From: Promicromonospora sp042731755
Lineage (GTDB): Bacteria; Actinomycetota; Actinomycetes; Actinomycetales; Cellulomonadaceae
Direction of reading: 5' to 3'
Assembly: GCF_042731755.1 (NCBI RefSeq)
Contig: NZ_JBHWLR010000003.1
Span: forward strand, 310,001 to 374,000
Length of the DNA stretch: 64,000 bases
Under the pieces are notes generated by a model. It saw nothing but the letters and a program-made list of their open reading frames with translations, did not search any database and had not been told where the DNA came from. Positions 57,956 to 64,000 of the stretch are shown piece by piece. The first letter of the stretch is position 1. The number at the start of each line of letters is the position of its first letter. The translations under genes were made by a program, and so were the position numbers.

Positions 57956-60043
57956 TCACCAGGACGTCCGCGTGTACACCAGGGTCTGCCGCAGCTCGGC
58001 GTAGCTCCAGGAGTCCTGGCTCTGGAAGCCCTCCATCTGGGCGCGGTCGTACTCGATCCAGACGACACGGTTCGCACCGGCCGCGACGTCCAGCCACGCG
58101 GTCCCGTCCGCGTTCGGTCCCGGCCCGAGCATGGTCAGGGCCGGTGCGGCCACGCCGTCCCGCGGTTCCAACCGCAGGAAGTAGATGTTGTCGCCGTCGG
58201 CCCAGAGGACGCCGTCGTCGAACGCGCTGACCGTCCACGCGGAATCCTCCAGGACGACCGTGGCATCGCGCGTGCCCGTGTCGAGCGCCACGATCCACCG
58301 GCCCTGGTCGAACAGCAGCGTGTCCCCGGACAGGTAGGCGAAGTGGTTCCACACCGCGTCCTGGTCCAGCCGTACGAGGTCGCGCAGGCCGGAGCCCGCC
58401 GAGAGCAGACCGATCGTGCTGGGCCCCTCGGCTGGATTGCGGGACACGACCACACCGTGGTCGCTGTCGGAGATCGCGCAGACGTCGGTGACCGCGTCGC
58501 GGACGACGTCGGCGTCGGCGTCGGGGGCACCCAGGTCGACCAGGTCGATTCTCCCTCCGCACCAGTCCGCGCCGGCCGCGCTGTCGTCCTCGATGTGCAG
58601 GATCGCCAGGGTCTCCCCTCCTGCGGCGATCTGCCAGACGTACCGGTCGGGATCCTTCGGGTAGCTCGCGACGGTACGGACCTCCCCGTCCGGCCCCTGC
58701 GCCTTGACCAGGACCGACCCGTCCTTGAGCTCCCTGGTCCAGGCGACCTGGGTGTCGGTGAGGACAGCACCCCCGACGCCGTCGTACTCGCTGGGCTCGT
58801 TGTCCGCACCCGGCGAGGCCGCCGTGAGCTGCCAGTGCTCCAGCGCGGGCTCGTCGGCCGAGCCCGTGGCCGCCGGCCGCGCCAGCGCGGTGACCGGCTC
58901 GGAGCCGGGTCCGACGTCGGGCCGGGCCAGCCTGACGACCAGGGTCCCGTCGCGGCGGACAGCCAACGGGACGCTGGGGTCCGAACCGGCCATGACGTCA
59001 GGAGGAGTCCCCAGGTCCAGGCGGTGGTCGGTGACGTAGTCGACGCACTCGACCGCCGGACGGGCGTCCTCGGCGTCGAGCGCGCGGACGATCGTGAAGT
59101 CACCGGTCGGGGCGTCCGCGGGGACCGGGATGGTCCTGGTCGCGTCCGGCGTGGGCAGGTCCTGCCCGGCGCAGTCAGGGGCGGCGGCCGCCATCGCGGG
59201 GATGTCGACGTCGCCCAGCCCGACGGCGTCGTCCTTCGCGGTCACCGCGCGGGCGTCCCGGACCGGGCCGTCGTCACTGTCGCTGTCGACCGCGGGCAGA
59301 CGGAACGTCTCCACGAGCCAGCGGTGCGCCGGGCCGGCGACGGCATCCAGCACCGGCACCCCGACCGGGCCGTGCAGGACCAACGCGAGGAAGGCGCACA
59401 CCGCGACGGCGGCGGCGCCGAGCGCCGCGACACGGCGGGTCTGCCGCGCCGCCGCGGCCTTGCTGCGGGTCAGCGTCTCGCGGCCGTCGAACACCGGCTC
59501 GTCCGCGGCGCCCGGGTCCGCGTCGGTCAGGAGCGAGCGGAGCCGTTCGAGGCCCCGGGAGCTCGCGGCCTTGACGGTGCCGACCGACCGCCCGATCTCG
59601 CGGGCGACCTGCTCCTCCGGCAGGTCGAGGACGTGCCGCAGCACCACGACGCGGCGCTGCTGCGGCGAGAGACTTCCCAGCGCCCGGGCGAGCTCGTCCC
59701 GGAGCGCGACCTGCACGGCGTGGTCGTCCGCGTGATCGACCGGCACGTTGTCGTCACCCGGGACGTCGGTCAGCCGCGTCCGGCGCCACGCGTCGGTCCT
59801 GAGGTTGACCAACACCTTCCGCGCGTACGCGCGCGGGTTCCCGGCCCGGGCCGCGTCCCAGCGTCGGTAGACCCGCTCGAAGGTGCCCTGGACCAGGTCC
59901 TCGGCCAGGGCCCGCTCGCCCACCAGGAAGAACGCCGTCCGAAACAGGTACGGGCCGTCCTCCTCCACGAACGCGACGAACTCCGCGTCCCGCGACCCGC
60001 CACCCACGCGGACCTCGACCCGCTCTCCCGCAAGTGTCTTCAT
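57956..60043 (-). CDS. Membrane-tethered ECF (SigE-type) sigma factor fused to an extracytoplasmic domain
   Basis: This is a 695-residue protein. Residues 20-90 are sigma region 2 (PYLFRTAFFLVGERALAEDL, NPRAYARKVLVNLRTDAWRR) and 120-180 are region 4 (LSPQQRRVVVLRHVLDLPEE, SVGTVKAASSRGLERLRSLL). One membrane span (VAALGAAAVAVCAFLALVL, about 205-225) follows, then some 470 residues outside the membrane. Those contain repeated strand-rich segments (VAWTRELKDGSVLVKAQG, DTLLFDQGRWIVALDTGTR, DGVLWADGDNIYFLRLEP) suggestive of a beta-propeller. No anti-sigma gene adjoins. It would couple an external signal directly to a tethered sigma factor. Confidence 0.88.
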   Translation of the reverse strand: MKTLAGERVEVRVGGGSRDAEFVAFVEEDGPYLFRTAFFLVGERALAEDLVQGTFERVYRRWDAARAGNPRAYARKVLVNLRTDAWRRTRLTDVPGDDNVPVDHADDHAVQVALRDELARALGSLSPQQRRVVVLRHVLDLPEEQVAREIGRSVGTVKAASSRGLERLRSLLTDADPGAADEPVFDGRETLTRSKAAAARQTRRVAALGAAAVAVCAFLALVLHGPVGVPVLDAVAGPAHRWLVETFRLPAVDSDSDDGPVRDARAVTAKDDAVGLGDVDIPAMAAAAPDCAGQDLPTPDATRTIPVPADAPTGDFTIVRALDAEDARPAVECVDYVTDHRLDLGTPPDVMAGSDPSVPLAVRRDGTLVVRLARPDVGPGSEPVTALARPAATGSADEPALEHWQLTAASPGADNEPSEYDGVGGAVLTDTQVAWTRELKDGSVLVKAQGPDGEVRTVASYPKDPDRYVWQIAAGGETLAILHIEDDSAAGADWCGGRIDLVDLGAPDADADVVRDAVTDVCAISDSDHGVVVSRNPAEGPSTIGLLSAGSGLRDLVRLDQDAVWNHFAYLSGDTLLFDQGRWIVALDTGTRDATVVLEDSAWTVSAFDDGVLWADGDNIYFLRLEPRDGVAAPALTMLGPGPNADGTAWLDVAAGANRVVWIEYDRAQMEGFQSQDSWSYAELRQTLVYTRTSW

Positions 60044-60140
60044 GCCCCTACCCACGCGCCGGGATCCTCAGAGGTTGAGACCGTATCCGCACGGCGGCCG
60101 GCTTCTCGCCGTGACGTGGCCCACACCCGTGCGCCTCGAC

Positions 60141-60191
60141 AAGAGGCCACTGGCACTTTAATCTCGAATCATAAAGTTCCAGCGGCCTCTT
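60141..60191. promoter_or_regulatory. Inverted repeat in the sigma/aldo-keto divergent region
   Basis: AAGAGGCCACTGGCACTTTA (60141-60160) and its imperfect complement at 60172-60191 match at 18 of 20 positions, with an 11-base centre. It lies 41 bases before the ATG at 60232 and is AT-rich inside. An operator for the redox operon is more likely than a terminator, because both neighbours point away. Confidence 0.55.
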
Positions 60192-60231
60192 ATGGTCGCC
60201 GGATCAGCACCCACGGAAGGCGGTTCGCACC

Positions 60232-61326
60232 ATGGACGACGACGCAGCACCTGTCGCCCGCACCAGGCTGGGCAGCTCCGACATCGCCGTGCGGCCCATC
60301 GGTCTGGGCCTGATGGGCATGTCGCAGTTCTACGGGACGGCCGACCCGGGCGCGTCGGTCGGCACCATCCGCGACGCGATCGAGCTCGGCGTGGAGCTGT
60401 TCGACACGTCGGACTACTACGGGGCGAGCAGCGCCCGCCCGGGAGCGCCGGTCGCCGGCTTCGGGCACAACGAGCGGCTGCTCGGTCAGGCCCTGCGTGG
60501 CCGCCGGGACCGGGCGGTCCTCGCGACCAAGTTCTCCGCCCGGCCGACCCCCGAGGGCCGCAGCACCTTCGACGGCCGCCCCGAGTACGTCCGGGCCGCA
60601 TGCGAGGCCAGCCTGGAGCGGCTCGGCACGGACCGGATCGACCTGTACTACTACCACCGGCTCGATCGGGCGGTGCCCGTCGAGGAGACGGTGGGCGCCA
60701 TGGCGGAGCTCGTGGCCGAGGGCAAGCTCCGGGCGATCGGGCTGAGCGAGGTCACCCCGGAGATCCTGCGCCGGGCGCATGCCGTCCACCCCGTGGCGGC
60801 GCTCCAGAGCGAGTACTCCCTCTGGGAACGCGGGGTCGAGGCCGAGGTGCTCACGGAGTGCCGGCGCCTGGGTGTCACCCTCGTGCCGTACAGCCCGCTC
60901 GGGCGCGGCATGCTGACCGGGGCCTTCGCCCGGCCGGCGTTCGGCCAGGACGACTTCCGCTCGACCCTGCCCAAGTTCCAGGGCGCCAACTTCGAGCAGA
61001 ACCGCCGGCTGGTGGACGGGCTGGAGCGGATCGCCGCCGACCTCGGCGCGACGCCCGGCCAGACGGCCCTCGCCTGGCTGCTGGCCCGGCACCACGACGT
61101 CGTCCCGATCCCGGGCTCCAGGCGCATCGCGAAGGTGCGGGAGAACGTCGCCGCCACCTCGGTCCGGCTCAGCGCGGACGACACGGCCCGCCTGGACGCG
61201 CTCTTCGACCCGGCGCGCGTGGCGGGCGCGCGCTACGGCGCGCTCAACACCCCCTCGCGCAACACCCCCTCGCTCGACGACCCCTCGCTCGACGACACCA
61301 CAGCAACGAACAGGAGCAACTCATGA
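60232..61326 (+). CDS. Aldo/keto reductase (AKR12/13-like)
   Basis: This is a 364-residue protein. RLGSSDIAVRPIGLGLMGMS opens the barrel. The catalytic residues lie in LFDTSDYYGASS (Asp, Tyr), LATKFSARP (Lys) and IDLYYYHRLDR (His). IPGSRRIAKVRENVAATSVR binds NADPH. The C-terminus (NTPSRNTPSLDDPSLDD) comes from 15-bp repeats (61246-61290). It overlaps the next SDR by ATGA. It is first of a three-enzyme redox unit followed by a TetR gene. Confidence 0.93.
   Translation: MDDDAAPVARTRLGSSDIAVRPIGLGLMGMSQFYGTADPGASVGTIRDAIELGVELFDTSDYYGASSARPGAPVAGFGHNERLLGQALRGRRDRAVLATKFSARPTPEGRSTFDGRPEYVRAACEASLERLGTDRIDLYYYHRLDRAVPVEETVGAMAELVAEGKLRAIGLSEVTPEILRRAHAVHPVAALQSEYSLWERGVEAEVLTECRRLGVTLVPYSPLGRGMLTGAFARPAFGQDDFRSTLPKFQGANFEQNRRLVDGLERIAADLGATPGQTALAWLLARHHDVVPIPGSRRIAKVRENVAATSVRLSADDTARLDALFDPARVAGARYGALNTPSRNTPSLDDPSLDDTTATNRSNS
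61246..61290 (+). repeat. 15-bp tandem array at the end of the aldo/keto reductase
   Basis: AACACCCCCTCGCGC, AACACCCCCTCGCTC and GACGACCCCTCGCTC run in frame, followed by a partial fourth unit. They encode NTPSR/NTPSL/DDPSL just before the stop. Confidence 0.85.
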
Positions 61327-62075
61327 ACTACGACGACCAGTTCGCCGGCCGGACCGCCTTCGTCACCGGCGCGGGAAGCGGCATCGGATCCGACATCGCA
61401 CGGCTGCTCGCCGCCCGCGGCGCCGGCGTCGCCCTGGTGAGCCGGTCGAGCGGCCCGCTGGAGCAGCTCGCCGACGAGATCACCGGCAGCGGGGGCCGCG
61501 CGCTCGCGCTGCCCGCCGACGTGGGCGATCCGCGCGCCGTCGAGCAGGCGGTCGCCGAGACCGTCCGCCACTTCGGCGCGCTGCACCTCGCCGTCAACAA
61601 CGCGGGCACCTCCGGCGCCCACTTCGACGTCCCCGACCTTCCCGAGGACGAGTGGGACGCGACCCTCGCGACCAACCTCTCCGGGACCTTCTACGGGCTG
61701 AAGTACCAGATCCCCGCCATGCGGGCCGCCGGCGGCGGCGCCGTCGTCAACATCTCCAGCGTCTTCGCCGACCGCGGCCTGTCCCACCGCGCCGCCTACA
61801 GCGCCAGCAAGCACGGCCTGCGCGGGCTGACGCGCGCGGCCGCCGCCGACTGGGCGCAGCACGGCATCCGCATCAACGAGGTCCAGCCCGGCGTCATCCC
61901 CGTCCCGCGGCAGCAGGGCAACCCGGAGGAGGTCGCGCGGATCGCGGAGAAGATCCCGGCGCGCCGGCTCGGCACCGGCACGGAGGTGGCGCAGGCCGTC
62001 GCCTTCCTGCTCTCGGACGAGGCCTCCTACATCACCGGCGCGCACCTCGCCGTCGACGGCGGCTTCCTCGTCTGA
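61323..62075 (+). CDS. SDR family oxidoreductase (classical)
   Basis: This is a 250-residue protein. TAFVTGAGSGIGSDIARLLA is the cofactor loop, LAVNNAGTSG the NNAG motif, VVNISSVFADRG holds Ser, YSASKHGLRG the YxxxK pair, and ITGAHLAVDGGF the usual C-terminus. ATG 61323 overlaps the aldo/keto stop. The substrate is unknown; it is probably co-expressed with both neighbours. Confidence 0.94.
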   Translation: MNYDDQFAGRTAFVTGAGSGIGSDIARLLAARGAGVALVSRSSGPLEQLADEITGSGGRALALPADVGDPRAVEQAVAETVRHFGALHLAVNNAGTSGAHFDVPDLPEDEWDATLATNLSGTFYGLKYQIPAMRAAGGGAVVNISSVFADRGLSHRAAYSASKHGLRGLTRAAAADWAQHGIRINEVQPGVIPVPRQQGNPEEVARIAEKIPARRLGTGTEVAQAVAFLLSDEASYITGAHLAVDGGFLV

Positions 62076-62136
62076 CCCACCCACCACACCGTCCCACCCC
62101 CACCCCCACCCACGAGAACGAGACAGAGGCATCATC

Positions 62137-62955
62137 ATGAGCAAGACCTGGCTGATCACCGGCAGCTCCCGCGGACTCGGCCGCGCCGTCGCCGAGGCCG
62201 TCCTGGCGAACGGGGACAACCTCGTCGCCACGGCCCGCCGTACCGAACCGCTGACCGACCTCGCCGAGACGTACGGCGACCGGATCCGGCTGGTCACCCT
62301 CGACGTGACCGACGCCGAGGCCGCACGCCGGGCCGTCGATGTCGCCGTGGAGGCCTACGGCCGCCTGGACGTCGTCGTCAACAACGCGGGCTACGCGGAC
62401 ATGGCGGCAATCGAGGACATGTCCGAGCAGGCCTTCCGCGCCCAGATCGACGCCAACCTCTACGGCGTCGTCAACGTCACCCGCGCCGCCCTCCCGGTTC
62501 TCCGCGAGCAGGGCGCGGGCCACATCATCCAGATCTCGTCCGTCGGCGGGCGGATCGGGGGTCCCGGCCTCGGCGCCTACCAGGCCGCCAAGTGGGCGGT
62601 CGGCGGCTTCTCGGAGGTCCTGGCCAAGGAGGTGGCCCACCTCGGCATCAAGGTCACCGTCGCCGAGCCGGGCGCCATGCGCACGGACTGGGCCGGTTCG
62701 TCCATGGCCACCCCGGCGGTCAGCGAGCCGTACCAGGAGGTCATCGAGCCGGCGATCGCGCGGCAACGAGCGGCCGACGGCAAGCAGGCCGGCGACCCGC
62801 GGCGGGTCGCCCAGATCCTCCTGGACGTCGTCGAGGCCGACGAGCCGCCGCTGCGCCTGCTCCTCGGGAAGGACGCCGTGCGGGTCGGTCAGCTCGTGGC
62901 CGACACCCTCGCTGCGGGCGACGCCGCGTGGCGGCACGTGAGCGAGTCCGTCTGA
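62137..62955 (+). CDS. SDR family oxidoreductase (extended tail)
   Basis: This is a 272-residue protein. TWLITGSSRGLGRAVAEAVL is the cofactor loop, DVVVNNAGYADM the NNAG motif, IIQISSVGGRIG holds Ser, and YQAAKWAVGGFS the YxxxK pair. EPGAMRTDWAGSSM is typical of the group acting on small carbonyls. It is 61 bases after the preceding SDR and shares little sequence with it beyond the family motifs, so this is not a recent duplication. Confidence 0.94.
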   Translation: MSKTWLITGSSRGLGRAVAEAVLANGDNLVATARRTEPLTDLAETYGDRIRLVTLDVTDAEAARRAVDVAVEAYGRLDVVVNNAGYADMAAIEDMSEQAFRAQIDANLYGVVNVTRAALPVLREQGAGHIIQISSVGGRIGGPGLGAYQAAKWAVGGFSEVLAKEVAHLGIKVTVAEPGAMRTDWAGSSMATPAVSEPYQEVIEPAIARQRAADGKQAGDPRRVAQILLDVVEADEPPLRLLLGKDAVRVGQLVADTLAAGDAAWRHVSESV

Positions 62956-62985
62956 CCCACGGTTCCGGACCTGCAGCTGCAGACC

Positions 62986-63022
62986 CACGGGTCCGGACCT
63001 GCGACACAGGTCCGGACCCGTG
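62986..63022. promoter_or_regulatory. 16-bp perfect inverted repeat before the TetR gene
   Basis: CACGGGTCCGGACCTG (62986-63001) and its exact complement (63007-63022) flank CGACA. GGTCCGGACC occurs in both arms and, with one extra T, once more at 62961-62971. It stands immediately before a TATGGT -10-like hexamer (63027-63032), so a TetR operator is likely; it could also end the SDR transcript. Confidence 0.65.
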
Positions 63023-63084
63023 CGCCTATGGTTGCTCGCAGGCGGCACCCTCGACCGCAGGAGACCTTCACTGAGGAAGCGACG

Positions 63085-63816
63085 ATGACAGACAGCCCGA
63101 CCACAGGCTTCCAGCGCGCCCGCAGCGCCGAGCAGCGCGAGATCCGCCAGCAGACCATCCTCGACGCCGCCGCCGAGCTGCTGCACGAGATGCCGGTCGG
63201 GGAGATCAGCCTCCGCGAGCTCAGCCGCCGCGTCGGGCTGTCGAAGACGAACGTCGTGCGCTACTTCGAGACCCGGGAAGCGGTCTTCTTCGAGCTCCTC
63301 AACCGCTCGCTCGCACAGTGGACCGCGGACCTGGCGGGCGAGCTGTCCGCCCTGGAGACCGCGGACGCCGCCACCACCAGCACCGCCGCCGACACCGCCG
63401 TCGTCACGGGCACCCTGGCACGGTCGCTGGCCGCCCGGCCCCTCCTGTGCGGACTGCTCAGCGCGCTCGGACCCGAGCTCGAACGGAACATCTCCACCGA
63501 GACGGCGCTGGAGTTCAAGCTCACGCACACCCGGCTGCTCGACGACCTGGCGGACCTGCTCCACCGCCACCTCGCCGCGCCCACCGGGACGGCGACCAGC
63601 ACGACCGCGCCCACCCGGGCCGAGGCGCGCGAACTCGTGTCCCTGACCGTGGTGTACACCGCGGGGCTCTGGCCGTTCGCCCAGCCGTCGGACGCCGTCG
63701 CCGAGGCGCTGCGGGACTCGCGGCTCGCCCCCACGAAGGTGGACTTCGCCGCGCGGCTCGACCGCACCCTGCAGGTGGCCGTCGCCGGCCTGTCGACGAT
63801 CGGCCCGACGGCGTGA
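63085..63816 (+). CDS. TetR family transcriptional regulator
   Basis: This is a 243-residue protein. The helix-turn-helix reads EISLRELSRRVGLSKTNVVR and YFETREAVFFELLNRSLAQW. The ligand domain contains Ala/Thr-rich stretches (AATTSTAADTAVVTGT, PTGTATSTTAPT). ATG 63085 follows GAGGAAG. It probably autoregulates through the inverted repeat upstream and may control the redox genes on its left. Confidence 0.92.
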   Translation: MTDSPTTGFQRARSAEQREIRQQTILDAAAELLHEMPVGEISLRELSRRVGLSKTNVVRYFETREAVFFELLNRSLAQWTADLAGELSALETADAATTSTAADTAVVTGTLARSLAARPLLCGLLSALGPELERNISTETALEFKLTHTRLLDDLADLLHRHLAAPTGTATSTTAPTRAEARELVSLTVVYTAGLWPFAQPSDAVAEALRDSRLAPTKVDFAARLDRTLQVAVAGLSTIGPTA

Positions 63817-63826
63817 CGAGCCGGCG

Positions 63827-64000
63827 TCAGGTGACCGGCTCGCACGCCGGGAACACCCACGACCCGTCGAGGATCGCGGGTCGTGGCCGGTACATGCGGA
63901 CGGTGTAGTTCCAGCCCTCGTCCAGGGGCAACGGGTTCGGGTCGCGAGCGCCGCCCCCGAAGGTGACCGTGATCGAGCCGTCGGCGTTCGTGGTCCCGGA
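63827..64000 (-). CDS. DUF1214-domain protein, C-terminal end only
   Basis: There are 57 codons and a TGA stop (63829-63827); the rest lies beyond the right edge. NADGSITVTFGGGARDPNP, then DEGWNYTVRMYRPRPAILDG followed by SWVFP, is the characteristic DUF1214 C-terminus. In DUF1254/DUF1214 proteins this is a beta-sandwich of unknown function. It converges on the TetR gene, ten bases from its end. Confidence 0.85.
   Translation of the reverse strand, partial: SGTTNADGSITVTFGGGARDPNPLPLDEGWNYTVRMYRPRPAILDGSWVFPACEPVT

Noticed and set aside
61323..62955. The two neighbouring SDR genes as a recent tandem duplication.
   Set aside because: They share only the general SDR motifs; loops, lengths and C-termini differ.

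Overview
The window is very GC-rich (by eye above 70%). It shows frequent GTG starts, many leaderless-type promoters (TANNNT six or seven bases before the start codon), a mycothiol-type DinB protein, ectoine and desferrioxamine-type genes, and two DUF222/HNH (13E12-like) genes. Together these indicate a high-GC actinobacterium, probably Micrococcales. I cannot fix the genus. Two runs of ten N (554-563 and 13088-13097) show that this is a scaffold with short unresolved gaps. No tRNA, rRNA, CRISPR array or intact insertion sequence was seen.

Layout. 1-5.4 kb: the end of a Dps gene, the ectABC ectoine operon (minus strand), a GNAT acetyltransferase, a recombinase-like fragment and a YigZ-family protein. 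5.4-12.9 kb: a carbohydrate operon made of an ABC importer (lipoprotein and two permeases), a Gfo/Idh/MocA oxidoreductase and a GH89 alpha-N-acetylglucosaminidase. 13.2-20.7 kb: housekeeping and accessory genes (UDP-glucose pyrophosphorylase, YciO, threonine dehydratase divergent from a LysR regulator, a DedA-like membrane protein, DinB, a methyltransferase, and a Tdi1-domain protein with a repeat tail). 20.7-31 kb: a frameshifted EamA transporter, an SOS-boxed HNH gene, a PNPOx/MocR divergent pair, a heterodimeric ABC exporter and a DDAH-like enzyme. 31-39.3 kb: a desferrioxamine-type siderophore operon behind a clear DtxR/IdeR iron box, with two unusual gene fusions. 39.4-45.4 kb: a phosphonate-type ABC operon (phnDCE) continuing into a tyrosine-type phosphatase, a TetR regulator, an APH(6)-like kinase and a universal stress protein. 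45.6-49.1 kb: a second SOS-boxed HNH gene and a CaCA cation exchanger behind a yybP-ykoY-type (manganese) riboswitch. 49.4-64 kb: redox enzymes and regulators, a Nudix/DUF4406 pair, a TraR/DksA zinc finger, a membrane-tethered ECF sigma fusion, and the end of a DUF1214 gene.

How the parts work together. Three stress themes are visible: osmoprotection (ectoine), metal homeostasis (Dps, iron-boxed siderophore operon, Mn-type riboswitch on a cation exchanger), and DNA damage (two LexA-type boxes in front of HNH genes). Four-base ATGA/GTGA overlaps are common inside operons, so translational coupling is the rule.

The most unusual signal is not a gene. Short tandem repeats with a period of 14-16 bp, mostly exactly 15 bp, occur at about 18 places. 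They lie at gene ends, at domain linkers, and also in untranslated leaders and convergent intergenic DNA. Several copies duplicate a stop codon. Because the same period appears in non-coding DNA, reading-frame selection alone does not explain it.
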